A stretch of 64,000 bases of DNA, taken from contig JAACJP010000018.1 of the NCBI GenBank assembly GCA_013368375.1, positions 434,001 through 498,000 on the forward strand, in the 5' to 3' direction. Below, in pieces: positions 49,420 through 60,700 of this stretch. Every line of letters begins with the position of its first letter. The first letter of the stretch is position 1. The DNA comes from Tricholomella constricta (taxonomy: Eukaryota; Basidiomycota; Agaricomycetes; Agaricales; Lyophyllaceae). The translations under genes were made by a program, and so were the position numbers. Under the pieces are notes generated by a model. It ran no database searches. It saw only the letters and a program-made list of their open reading frames with translations, and had not been told where the DNA came from.

Positions 49420-52400
49420 ATGTCATTCCGAAAGCGCAGGGGCGCGTCCCAGAGCATGCAACTGTACGGGCAGGGGGTGGCCAAGTCCTCCAAATCTGCG
49501 GGCAAACTCCTTAACCCGAAGGGCCTCAAGCAATTCCGCGCGCAGACGGAAGCAGAAATGCGAGACCGGCTTCACGGTATGTGGGCCTGCCTATGCCCCC
49601 AGCCGCTGACGTCTTTTCAGCGATGGGTGAGGGGGATCGACAGATACTTAATTCAATCCGCGATATGCCCGAGTACGCACACATGGACGAGTCGATGGAC
49701 CAAGGAATCAGCGCAGACGACGTATTAGAAGGCACCATCTCTGTGGACCTTAGCCACGCAGGTGGTGAGTTTCAGGAGCTGCTGGAGGATGGCTTGAGGC
49801 AGAGAAGGTAAGCCAATTCCTAGAAGTGGGCGGAAGAACCCTCACCCTTGCGTGCAGCACCAGGCACGCAGATAATCGATCGCGTTGCAACAGGGTACTC
49901 CTCTGGAATCAGGGGTTCGAGAGCCAGCTTGGTGGAATGGTCGACACCTATTTGGATTGGAGCGAGGCCTTGGGTGTGTCCAGCAAGGCTGTGGCCGCCC
50001 CACTTCCCGACGACGCACCGGTGCAGTCGGCATACCTTCTGCAAGTCGTCGATGTTTTTGGTGAGCCCTGTTCGCATGCTGAGTGGTCCGATTTCGCTGG
50101 ACAGGGGGCCCTAGAAGCATACCAGGGGGACGTACCCCTCCTTGCTGGAAGCCCAGGCGTCGCGGCATCACTCGTACTACAGGGCCTTCTGCCCTCTGCG
50201 CCGTACACGCCTTCCATCGCATTTACCATCCGAGTCGTTGAGCTCTACCGGACGAATCACTTGAGGTGCCCCCATCTTGCTATTCAACCCTTCGTCAAGG
50301 GGCTCTGCGACCTTCATGGCGTGCGTGCACTGCTTTCTTATGTGCAGTTTTTCTTACCACTTTTGCAGGTCCCGTTTTGCCCGCACCTCAGCAAGCAGTT
50401 CTCCATCGCCTACGACCAATACCTGGCCATCCGAGCCGCTGCAGATGCCAAAGTCCAGGCAGCACTGAAGCGCGACGCACCGGACTGGAGGCTGCGACAT
50501 GCTTGTCCAGCTTGTACGTACCGGCTGAGGGGCGAGGATCAGCTAATTTTCGACATGCTTGTAACAATGGACGGCAACAACTCGCTCAAACGCGTGCTAC
50601 GCCGAGGCCCCGAAACCGTTGACGAAAATGGAGAGTTTGAGCCCGGGGCGTCAAAGGAGCTGAGAGATGACCGCGAAGTCGGCAGGGATTACTACATCAG
50701 CCGCGAGCGGGTGGATAGGTGGGCAAAAGGAGTGCTAGCAGACATGCTTCCTGCAGGGCAGGACACGGTAAGCCGCCCTCCATGCACCCCACTCCGGCAC
50801 TGATTGGTTAAAGGACGACGGGGCTGAGCCCAATCCATGCGCCGACCGGTGGAAGAACATGGCCAACGAAATCACGGCCCGAATGTGGGGAATATTTGAC
50901 GAGACTGGGGCCTTTCTCGCCCTCTGCCGGCACGGGTTTGTGCTGGTTGTGGTAGACATGGTGAAGAGTGGAGAGCTGTGAGTAATTTCCCCCCCTCGTG
51001 CTCGTTGCAGTGGTATAGCTTACCCCAGGGCAAAATATCCGCTGGCAGTGGTTGAGGCGCTTCTCAAGGCATTTGGTGCCCGCCTGGGCGGCGGCTATGA
51101 CATCAGCTGCAAATTTGGGACCACTCTCGACCGCAGCCCTCTGGGACCCGAGGCTCGCAAGCTCCTCTACAAGTCGCTGGTGGGCAGCTTCCACGGCCAC
51201 GCTCACAACCGCCTCTGCCAGCTCTCATTTCTGGCGAAATATGTCAAGGGCATGGGCCTTGAGGACCTGGAAGGTTGTGAGCGCTTTTTTTCAAAGTCTA
51301 ACGCACTTGCCTCGTCAGTTCGCTACGCGAGCGTGTTCTACCGGAAGCAAAAAATTACTGAATTTGTGAAGCACATGGACAAGATGGACACCTACCAAAA
51401 CCTCAGTAAGTATTGAGCATTAATTTTATTGGCTCGAATTTTGACGCCGCGCCAGGTGAATTCCTGTCTAACAACTACAAGCAGGCCATTGACCTGATCA
51501 ATGGCCAGGCTGCGCTGGAGAAGCAGATGGCTGACCAGGGGGTGGCGTCGACTGAGGTATTCGAGAAGTGGTTGCAGGAAGAAGATGAGTACTTGCGGGG
51601 GCTTTCAAAAGAGCCGATTCAAGAGACATTGCAGATGGAGTACTACCAGAAGCTCGTCAACCTCGAGGCAAGCCAGTGAGTGCCACATTCAGGCGCATTT
51701 ATGCGCTGCTGACAGCCTGCATACCAGGAAGAAGCTTGACGCTGCGTCGGTGGCGTGGACCATCGATACACCCGAAACGCACGGCGGTCGCGACTTCACT
51801 GCCTCCAAAGAGACTGCGCGCCGCCACGCCCTCGAAAACCTGGAGAAGGATCTGGTCGTCGTCCGGGGCTTGGAAGTAAAGCTGGGCATCAAGGAACGGT
51901 GGACATCGTCGGGTGCTGAGTGGGAGAAGGCGGCTGCAATGGCCGCAAAGCGCCGCTACCAACGCTGACTCGACACGCTCGAGGCGCTGATTGTCTCAAG
52001 AATGTTCGAATTAACAAAGATGAACATGTCCCAGACTGGTAAGTGCCGATTGTCTGCTTCATCACCGCCCCATTAACGAGTGTACCAGGCTACAAGCTGA
52101 GGAAGCACATTGGCAACGCACTGAAGGCACGATCTCAGGCGGTTTGCACCGCCCTCGAAAGGTACAATGCCGCAGCTCAGGCCCTCTCCCCCCCTCGCCC
52201 GGAGCTCTCCTGGGACGTGGTGGTCGAGTACGCATTTCTGGCGGACTTTGATCTCCTAGCTGACACCCGAGATGACGTTCGCGAACGCCCCTGGGCAACT
52301 CCTGCTGCCCGCATCCTCATGGACGAATACTTCAAGATCCAGCGAGCTCACGAAGAGATCCAGCGCCTCAACATCGAGATTGCGCGCCTCGTCACCTACA

Positions 52401-52777
52401 TCCGTGATGAGGAGGCCTTTTTAAAGAAGAGGGACGACGTGATTGGCCAGACGGACAGCGCGCTCACGCATCAGATCGCGCTACACAGGGAACGGCTGGA
52501 GCGATTCAACGCCCAGCACATGCGGCGGCTTCGCAGGATCGCATCGCTTTGGGGCTTTACCGGTTCGCTAACCCCGGGAACCAGCGTCGAGTCCACGGAC
52601 GCCAGCAATAGCACAGACGCGGGCCTTGACAGCGGAGACAATATGGAGGTGGACTCACTGCAGGGCGCTGCGGGTACTGAAGAGGCTGATGACGACGACG
52701 ACGAGAACGAGGACGACGAGGACACTATGCTTGCAGAGCTGGCACATACTGTGCTCCAAATAACTTCTGATCTGTAG
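49420..52777 (+). pseudogene. KDZ transposase, complete except for one in-frame TGA
   Basis: Nine exons (49420-49576, 49621-49807, 49858-50320, 50369-50767, 50814-50977, 51029-51405, 51456-51675, 51728-52038, 52089-52777) add up to 989 codons. Family marks are a basic start (MSFRKRRGASQSM), the Cys pair HACPACTYRL (C315, C318), VTMDGNNSLKR with the first likely catalytic Asp (337), CADRWKNM, IFDETGAFLALCRHG, YDISCKF, FHGHAHN and LEDLEGCERFFS with a possible catalytic Glu. The C-terminal helical region (RMFELTKMNMSQTGYKLRKH) ends in an acidic tail. A TGA at 51966-51968 (codon 736) falls between RRYQR and LDTLEAL; the 252 codons after it are open and conserved in style. A single C to T change in CGA would explain it. 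All residues I take as catalytic lie upstream. Confidence 0.9.
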
Positions 52778-52847
52778 ATATACGTCTGACTGTCTTTTTA
52801 TATCGCATTTATACACCCCTGCTTTGGCTATATGCGTTGACTGTATT

Positions 52848-53639
52848 TAATCTGATTTTTTGGAGATTTTCCAGTGAATTTTGAGGGAGTTGGCGAGCTC
52901 GTCGTGGCCAACGACGACGAACGCGGGCGGAATGATGGCGGACTGATGGCGGAATGATGGCGGAATGATGGGCGGGTGGCGGACCGACAGACGGCGACGG
53001 TTCTGGCAACCTTGATGTGATGTTGATGGGAACATTGATGGCGGACTGATGGCGTAATGATGGCGGAATGATGGGCGGGTGGCGGACCGACAGACAGCGA
53101 CGACGGCTGTTCTGGCAACGTTGATGATGGGAACATTGATGGCGGACTGATGGCGGAATGATGGCGGAATGATGGGCGGGTGGCGGACCGATAGACGGCG
53201 ACGGTTCTGGCAACCTTGATGTGATGTTGATGGGAACATTGATGGCGGACTGATGGCGTAATGATGGCGGAATGATGGGCGGGTGGCGGACCGACAGACA
53301 GCGACGACGGCTGTTCTGGCAACGTTGATGATGGGAACATTGATGGCGGACTGATGGCGGAATGATGGCGGAATGATGGGCGGGTGGCGGACCGACAGAC
53401 AGCGACGACGGCTGTTCTGGCAACGTTGATGGTGATGTTGATGGGATCATTGATGGCCTAGGCACGACCGGCAGCGGCTCTGGCCATACCGATCAACCTG
53501 CGCAGCATTTGAAAAAGTCCGGCCAGTATTCAACATTTATTGAAGAACGCAGGTACGTGCTCAAATGCCCTCTAACTATAGGCGGATTTACACTAAGTAT
53601 CCACCTCTAATAGGAGGGAATTAGTGGGAACCATAGGTG
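52848..53639 (-). repeat. right terminal inverted repeat with tandem array
   Basis: The reverse complement of the left TIR, about 200 bp longer because it holds more tandem units. On the minus strand, units of about 100 bp alternate between two forms: one with catcaacatcacatcaaggt and gaaccgtcgccgtctgtcgg, the other with catcatcaacgttgccagaa and cagccgtcgtcgctgtctgt. Both share the gtccgccacccgcccatcat block. The long Pro/Ser/His open frames over this array in three frames are by-products of the repeat. Confidence 0.9.
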
Positions 53640-53647
53640 CATCAGAG
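53640..53647 (+). repeat. 8-bp target-site duplication, right
   Basis: catcagag, identical to 37972-37979. Confidence 0.9.
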
Positions 53648-53754
53648 ACGATCGCATTGTGACTGGACATTTTGAAGATACAGATCCGACTGGTGAGTGT
53701 GGCACAGTGCCAACCTGAAGTTTAAGTGTGGAGAAGCCGCGTGGACCGTGACTG
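53648..53754 (-). pseudogene. stranded 5' end of F-box A2
   Basis: The first ~20 bases read, on the minus strand, gtgactgg-side upstream sequence, an ATG and the start of the F-box A first exon, matching 59600-59630 in copy 3 (cattgtgactgg). After about 53670 the similarity to the A leader stops and unrelated sequence leads into copy 3. Confidence 0.65.
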
Positions 53755-54142
53755 GGATGATCGGAGCGTCGGCGGGAATCGGATCCGCCCCGTCTGAATC
53801 TCGCAAGCTTATTCCGAGTCCCAGACGCGCATGTTCTCCTTCTTTTTTCAAAGGATAGCTTTTTGTTCGTAAAAACTTCACAGCAGCCATCTCGATGCCT
53901 CGTTGTCGGTTGACCTCGTATTTTTGGAAATCGTTATTGTTCAAGACCAGTTGCCAACCTCCATCCTTATTGTTGAATTCCTCGACTGATCTATGCCGTT
54001 GCTCTGGACCATTAGTACATAAACCTTACCTCTGGTAAAGCTTTACAGATCAACAAGAACACCCACGCAAATCGCCCTCGTCCGTATGCTATACTACAAT
54101 ATCATCGCTTTCAACGCTCACCTCGATCTTGTTTCATTCTAG

Positions 54143-55132
54143 ATGACTTCTTTACATGCCGGATTTCTACCTCCTTTTCCCTACCCGCCGAGTCTCAACG
54201 ACGTGATTGGGATGCTCTTCGGCTCGTTTCTGACCATATCAACGTGGTCGATCGCCTGCTATATCGTTTCAAGATTCAAGGGACTCTCGAATCCACCAAA
54301 CGTCGAAATTATGGGCGGGATACGCTGCTTTTCCATCAAACTCGGCGAGAACGCAGCATTCACCGATGACACCCCCGAACAACAGATCCAGCTCCTGTCT
54401 GAGCAGATCAGACTCAAGGATCCGGCGCTTGCATATTCCAACGAATTCATAATCGTTGGAGAATTGGATACAGGGGATTGGTCTACCGCGGAAGGGTTTT
54501 GGGCCCTGGGACAGTACTTGGGCACGCTAGGCCAAGAAATCCCCTTCAGACAGTGGAAGGACCTCACGATTCGCCTTCCCAACGAGGAGCTGCCCTATGC
54601 GTGGTATTCCTATCGAATCCCGACACGCCAACTCCGAAACTTACGCACTCTGAATTGGAGCGGTCATTACCAGCAACTCGTATCTTCATGGCTTCCATTT
54701 TCGCCATCCCTCCTGCGATCCCTTACAAAAGTCGTCATCACTTGTGATATATCGCTTGAGGATTGCTCCCGCCTACTCCGCCACTGTGAAAAAGTCGAGG
54801 AATTTGAGCTCCATACAATTCGAGCGTCCATTTCCAAATCCGTGCTGCCAGAGCCACGAAGTGAAAGCATGCTGGAGCATCTCAAGTCCTTGACTCTAGC
54901 CTCCTATCAGGAAATCACTCCACTTCTGCAAGGATTCCAGTTCACGTCCCTTCGCCAAATCAACCTTGACCTATTCTATAAAGCGGCGTTGGAGCCCCTG
55001 AAACTTCCATGGGACCGCCTTACGAAGGTTACACTGCGAGGTCAGATATCGGTTGAACAATCGCATTGGGTCCAAACGAATTGTGGGCGTGATACACAGC
55101 ATCTACACACATATTACGAGGAGCTAGATTAG
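54143..55132 (+). CDS. gene X, copy X3: membrane-anchored LRR-like protein
   Basis: 329 aa. The ATG at 54143 directly follows a possible 5' UTR intron acceptor (cattctag). It has the same plan as X1 and X2: one hydrophobic segment near residues 20-45, and LRR-like phrases after residue 150. Differences from X2 are few up to about residue 270 and dense after it (for example FYKAALEPLKLPW against FYEVDFEPMKLPW). It is convergent with F-box B3, ends 68 bp apart. Confidence 0.86.
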   Translation: MTSLHAGFLPPFPYPPSLNDVIGMLFGSFLTISTWSIACYIVSRFKGLSNPPNVEIMGGIRCFSIKLGENAAFTDDTPEQQIQLLSEQIRLKDPALAYSNEFIIVGELDTGDWSTAEGFWALGQYLGTLGQEIPFRQWKDLTIRLPNEELPYAWYSYRIPTRQLRNLRTLNWSGHYQQLVSSWLPFSPSLLRSLTKVVITCDISLEDCSRLLRHCEKVEEFELHTIRASISKSVLPEPRSESMLEHLKSLTLASYQEITPLLQGFQFTSLRQINLDLFYKAALEPLKLPWDRLTKVTLRGQISVEQSHWVQTNCGRDTQHLHTYYEELD

Positions 55133-55200
55133 TTCAAGTCTGTCGTTTAATCCACTTTTCACTACTGTCTCGACTCCCGCACTACGGAGAATGGGTTGAA

Positions 55201-56684
55201 TCAGTGTTGGTGATACCAAGGCATTATCTTTACGTCTCGAAGTGACGACAAAGAATCCAGCTTCTGCCTACGGGAGTTAATCATACGGGCTAGAGTGTCT
55301 CGAGATGCGGTGCTTCGCTGAAGTTCAAGTTCTTCGAGCCTCGGTAGGATGGAGTCGGTAGTTGTAGTTCGTGTCAAGGACTGTGCGAGCTTTTCTGTTG
55401 ATCGAGATATGACGCTGAGCCCAGTAAGGCATGACATCCATGGTGATTTGAGGATATCAATAAGATTATCCTCACCATAAAAGTCCCTGAAAGAGAATTC
55501 TTGAGGGCGACAGTGCGATCTCTCGAGCAATTCTGTGAAGACGGAGGGGTCGGGGGGGTTTGCCGATGGCGAAAAGGGTAAATGTAAATCAAGACTACAT
55601 GACTGCAATGATGGAAGAGTAAGCCGTTGGAAGAGAAAATCGGGCGAATAATCCATAGTTATGGCAAGCTTGCGGAGCTGGGGAAGTACCACCTGCGTTT
55701 CTGAGTGTCTGTATGTTTCAATCGCACTCCAGTCGTCGTCGGGATAGATTAAAGAAGCGACACGAGTGAACTTGAAGTCAAGTTCCACAAGGTTATGGCT
55801 TAAGGGCAAGATATCGAGAAGCGAGTCAGTCAGCATCGTGACTTCGACGCGTGTGAGCCGTGCCCATGGGATGGTTTGGAACCTGTGGTGCAGAAATTCG
55901 ACGTCCCATTTTGCTTGAGAGAAAGATGGGGCCGTGTAGATGGCCCCCCACATTTTGTCCAGCAATGTGAAGTCGTCAAAAAAAAGTTTGGGTTGTGGAT
56001 GGCTGATTACTTTAGCGCATTCCAGGAGTTTAAGCTTGTCGGCTGGAAGGTTGGCCAGGATGGAGGGAATTTTGATCGTAAAGCGAAAATCAATCGCCTT
56101 CCAGCGATGGGCGTGTGAGATCAACAAAGCAAGAATCTCTGTCGCCATCGCGTTTTGTTGGGGCCACCAATCATCCACGTTGCGACTAGAGCTTGGCTCC
56201 CCCAAAACGATAGTGAGAGGGCAGGCAGCTGAGCGCTCCAGCCAGGTTCGTAAGAGAGGGATGTGTCCCCTCATATTGTCGCACCATATGCTCATTGACG
56301 ACCAAAGCATGGGGGTCGAGAGCGCAACATATCGCCATTTTCTGCAAACCTTAGCCAAGGTCATCGGGTCAGATAAGTGCGAGGGAGAGAACGACAAGGG
56401 CACCGGGCCCCAGCGCTCCGAGATTGGAGGCTGCCAGCCGGGGACGTCGTAGTGCCGAAGTGTGAAGAAGAATATATGTGTGAGAAGTTCAACGGGAATC
56501 CGGTTGATTGGGGGAGTGGCCCATGCGGCGTGACGAGGTATAAAGTCTGTAATGAGCGACGGGAACGGTATGAAATTCTCGAGCGGGAACTTCGTTAGGA
56601 AAAGGTGATTCGTCTATGTACGATTAGCGAGCGACTCGAATTTGAATCGAAAGCGGGACATACGATGTCGGAGGCAATGATCAT
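55201..56684 (-). CDS. F-box/LRR-like protein, copy B3
   Basis: Exon 1 is 56664-56684 (MIIASDI) and exon 2 is 55201-56613, giving 477 aa, the same length as B1. The F-box is INRIPVELLTHIFFFTLRHY, DPMTLAKVCRKWRYVALSTP, MLWSSM. The LRR-like tail keeps the end KIMPWYHQH. It is intact. Changes against B1 are mostly in the last 200 residues. Confidence 0.9.
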
Positions 56685-57296
56685 TATAATTGGATGATTC
56701 GAGGATTCAGATAAGAAAGAGATAAATGCTAGCCATCCGAAATCGACGAGTCAATGATTATATGCCAGAGCATTCTAATATGGTTGTCAAGGAGAGCGTC
56801 CATCAGTTACCCTTTGGAATGAGAATCGTTGTACTTGTTCTAAGAGCGGAAACTGTCAGAGACTTTCAACTCGTAACGTTACCTGTCCTGCTGCAGTCGC
56901 GACAAGGTCAAGCCGCCCTAACCGGGCAGAAGGGATGTTTGGCCCCGAGTTGGCTGCAACATCCGATGCAAATACGATCATGCAACGCATGTTCCCGTTA
57001 TCGTTTGTCACTCAGCACTTCAACTTGCCATTGGCAAACAAAATGCTCATGAAGTAAACCTGAAACTCGGACTTCATACTGTTCTGAAAGCGATGCAGAC
57101 TGACAATCAGTCTTATTGATTCTGCGCTCTGAACTTGTCACTCGGGGCTATCGAACACCTTGTACTTCTCAATCCAAGCTTGCTCTTTCTGGAACAATGA
57201 CATTACATGCTCTTCAAGCCGCCAAGGCATCCACGAGACAGCAAGCAACTGCTAACCTCGTCTAGTGTGTATTTTCGCCAGGTCTGCTTTGTTGCT
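56685..57296. other. upstream region of F-box B3
   Basis: Non-coding leader nearly identical to 34961-35624. No gene seen. Confidence 0.6.
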
Positions 57297-58031
57297 CTCG
57301 AAAGCCAAAAATTACAAGGAAACCGCTTTCTTCACGACACTATACTTCCATAATCGTTGGAGAATTGGACACCGGGGATTGGTCTACCGCGGAAGGGCCT
57401 TTGGGCCCTGGGACAGTACTTGGGCACGCTAGGCCAAGAAATCCCCTTCAGATAGTGGATGGACCTCACGATTCGCCTTCCGAAAGAGAGACTGCCCTAC
57501 GCGTGGTATTCCTATCGACTTCCGACACGCAAACTTCAAAACTTACGCATTCTGAATTGGAGCGGTCATCGCCAGCAGCTTGCGACTTCATGGCTTTCGA
57601 TCTCGCCGTCCCTCCTACAATCCCTTACGGCACTCATCGTCAATTGTGATATTTCGCTCGAGGATTGCTCTCGCCTACTTATCCATTGCGAAAAAGTCCA
57701 GGTCTTCGAGTTGCATTCGATCAAATCACGAGACAAGGATCTCCAACAAGGTGCAGACAACATGACGTCTGTTCTGACTTGTCTCTCAACACCTTCGAAA
57801 GACCAGACACCGCCGCACCTGCACTCATTGACCCTCACATCCTCAGAAGACATTGCACTACTTTTAAAATCATTTTTATTCCCAGCGCTTCGCAAGGTCT
57901 GCCTCAATCTCTTCTACAAGGTAAAGGTGAAAAACCTTCGTATTCAGTGGGGAACCCTCAGGCAGGTCGTTTTACGAGGCGAGATATCACAACAGGATTC
58001 AGATTGGCTTGTTGACGAAATACCGGCCTGA
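57297..58031 (+). pseudogene. P450 scrap joined to X' pseudogene of copy 3
   Basis: A ~45-bp piece of P450 (tcgaaagccaaaa ... ctttcttcacgac) runs straight into the middle of an X-like gene at about 57350 (aatcgttggagaattggaca). The X' part keeps about 215 codons of LRR-like sequence (LQNLRILNWSG, LQSLTALIVNCDISLEDCSRLL, HLHSLTLTSSEDIALLL) but has an extra base near 57398 and a TAG at 57452 (agatag against agacag in X). The membrane segment is gone. It is convergent with F-box A3. Confidence 0.8.
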
Positions 58032-58086
58032 TACGATTGCCGAACATATATATGTGAAGGAAATTGAATACGCGTAGTTTGTACAC

Positions 58087-59616
58087 TCAAACTTCTATTA
58101 ACATTCCCTGCTCTCTCAGAAGTCTAAATCCTAACAAATCAAGTTCGTGACGATCCCAATGTCGAACATGTATATCTCGAAGGATGGAGCCGTAACTAGA
58201 CTTCATCCTGCGCGAGAAAGCCATATTTGCCAGAGCACCGGGAGGGCTGGTACATTCACAGATGGCGAGCCTTCCGAGCCTTGGCAAAATCGTGCGGTGA
58301 CCGGCCCTTATTGTAAGGAAATTCACCAACTTGTCCATTACCCTCGGAGACTGTACGCTGAGATCGATGAGGGACGATATAGATGGTGAATCGAGAATTT
58401 TCAAGAGAATCTCTTGGCCTTCGTCGTTGGGGTCGTTAAAACAGTACTTCTGAAGGTGACACTGAGATCTCGATAATAGATCTATGAATGATGACGGTGT
58501 TTCGCAACTCTCGTATTGTCGAATACTGCATGAAATTAACGAGGGGAGCGTGAGTCGTTGGAAAATGGAGTCTGGATGTTGGTTCACGTCCATGGAGAGA
58601 TTGCGAAGGGATGGAACGGTAATCATGCCCCGAGGATGGATAGGATGATGCGCTTGGAGTTCGGATGGAAGATAAATGAAGTTGCAGGCCTGGAGAGGAT
58701 CGCTGTATCGAAGATCCACGAGATTTTCGCATAAAGGGAGGACTTCGAAAAGGGAGTCGGCCGAAATTCCTACGTCGATTGAGGTGAGTTGCTTCCAAGG
58801 TGGATTTGGTAGTCTGTGATACAGATATTGGAATTCCCATCGCCCTCTGTGGAACATTGGGGAGGTGTGAATGGCACCCCAGACCTTGTCCAACATCGGA
58901 AGATGTTGTTCAAAGAGGAGGGTGGCCTCCCCACGGCTCAGTATTGTGGCAGATTCAAGGACCTTCATGAATGCAGCATCTAGGTTCGCTAGAATAGGCG
59001 GGATCCCTTTCGAGAAGCGAAATTCGATCACTTTCCAGCGAGAGGCTTGAGCCATGAGGAGGGATAAAACCTCCGTCACCAGTGTCAATGGTGAAGACTG
59101 ACCATCCACCTCTTGGGCGACCGCACATGGCTCAAGAAGCGAAATGGTAAGAGGGCAGGTACCCGAGCGCCTCAGCCAAGTCCGTAACAGAGGGATGAAT
59201 TGCCGCTTATTGGTGCAAAAGATGGACATCGATGACCAAAGCATAGGGTTTGTCAGAGCGACATGTCGCCAATGCCTGCAAACTTGCGCCAATATCATCG
59301 GGTCTGAAGATGAGCCAGGAGAGAAAGATAGGCCGGGAAACCTTCTGGAGAGAGGGGGACCTTCCATGCCCCAGTCACCAGCGTAGTTCCGAAGGGTGTA
59401 GAAGAATATTTCAACCAAGATCTCGACAGGGATACGGTTTATCGGGCAAGTGCAAACGGCGTGGCGAGGGACAAAGTCTGGGATGAGCGATGGGAATGGT
59501 ATGAAAGTCTCGAGCGGGAATTTCGTTAGGAAAAGGTGATCTGTCTATAAAGCAGCCAATGAGTGACTCGTATACGAGAGCCGTGGAATACGTACAGTGT
59601 CAGAGGCAATGATCAT
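58087..59616 (-). CDS. F-box/LRR-like protein, copy A3
   Basis: Exon 1 is 59596-59616 (MIIASDT), the intron is 59545-59595 and exon 2 is 58087-59544, giving 492 aa. The F-box is NRIPVEILVEIFFYTLRNY, DPMILAQVCRHWRHVALTNP, MLWSSM. An LRR-like tail follows (VPSLRNLSMDV, LPSLISCSIRQ, ILPRLGRLAI). It is the only A copy with a complete frame and start. The leader and first ~60 residues are nearly identical to A1, whereas the LRR part has diverged to roughly half identity by eye. The role is presumed substrate choice for an SCF ligase. Confidence 0.9.
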
Positions 59617-60009
59617 ATTGTGACTGGGTATTCGATTCAGCTCAGAAAGAGGTAGAAAGCCATCCAAATCGACGAGTAATCAACATATAGCATATGCGCA
59701 GTTACAAAGTTCGGGCATGGTCGTCAAGGAGCGCAGGTAAGAGGGCCCATTGGCTATGGAACCATAGAACCGCTGTACTTGTTCTGAAGGTGGAAAGCGT
59801 TGAAGGGATTGTAACATGTCCTGTCGCGTTGAAGTCGCGACAAAGCCAAGTCCAATTTGGGAAGAAGGAGTATTTGTGAACCAAACAAGGCCACGCAACG
59901 CGCCATCTCTTTCCGTTCATCATCTCCGAGTCGGTCTTCAAACAGGCTTGCCGTTCAGCGCTCAATGCCAGAACGCACACCGAAAACTCAGTGTTCTTCG
60001 ACGAAACAT
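59617..60009. other. leader of F-box A3
   Basis: Non-coding on both strands as far as I can see, yet nearly identical to the reverse complement of 17740-18130. Short open frames of 60-90 codons are shared by both copies but lack domains. Confidence 0.55.
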
Positions 60010-60700
60010 CTCAGAACAATGACTTCTCCAAGCGGTGCAATCGGCTCAGTGGAGTATGTTTGCAGTAAGACTCTGGTTGCAAACCTTATCGAATGCCTTG
60101 TACTCTGTTTTTTTTGATGTCGATGTGGTGCTCTTCAACTTCTCCAAGACAACCGGGGGACACCAAGTACCTATCAAGCTGATCTAGGGACCTTGTACTT
60201 TCGACAAATGCATCTGGAATGCCCCGTGCAAGTTCACGCTCGCCTCAGTGTCCCCGCTGTAAATTTATCTCGCAATGAGAAATAATCTCTTAACATCCGG
60301 ATCCCCTTAGACGCCGCAGAGGAGAAAAGATATCGCAACCCCGTCTCGTCGAAAACTTCGTGAATTCTACATCTCGCGCATCTTAATAATGACTTCTCCG
60401 GGTGACTCTGAAATCATGTTTGCAGCAGGACTCACGCTTCAAAACTTCAAGTTATGGAAGGCCTTGTACTTTGTTATTTAATGTCAATATGATGCTCTTT
60501 ACGCTCTCTAAGGCAACCAGAAGACAGCACATAGCTATCAAGCTGAACTAGCGACCTTGTACTTTTCACAAATATATCTGGAATGCTTTGAGAAAATTTA
60601 TGCTCGCTTCGTTGTCCCGCTGCAATTTTATTTCTGTCTCACTCCTCGTCTTCCCCCCCGCTGCTCGCAATGGGAAATGACCCCTCGATGCCTGGATCCC
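60010..60700 (+). repeat. degenerate tandem duplication, about 360-bp unit
   Basis: Unit 1 (about 60010-60390) and unit 2 (about 60380-60790) share in order: acgaaacatctca or cgaaaacttcgtg, aatgacttctcc, ggcctt/gccttgtactctgt or ccttgtactttgtt, tgatgctctt, caaccrgaagaca, ctatcaagctga, gaccttgtacttt, ctggaatgc, ctcgc and ggatccccttgga or ggatccccttaga. The second unit runs into the first exon of the next gene, so that exon was duplicated in part. Confidence 0.7.

Larger units (their letters stand above)
53755..60250 (+). repeat. segmental duplication, copy 3
   Basis: Same orientation as copy 2: X3, F-box B3, P450 scrap plus X', F-box A3, then the A leader (59620-60250), which pairs with the leader of copy 1. 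It is the only copy in which F-box A is undamaged. Confidence 0.9.

Noticed and set aside
52809..53465. Long Pro/Ser/His-rich open frames on the minus strand (218 aa and overlapping frames)
   Set aside because: They are open in three frames at once over the tandem array of the right TIR and recur at 38154-38411 and 42424-42702 in the left TIR. This is repeat composition, not a gene.
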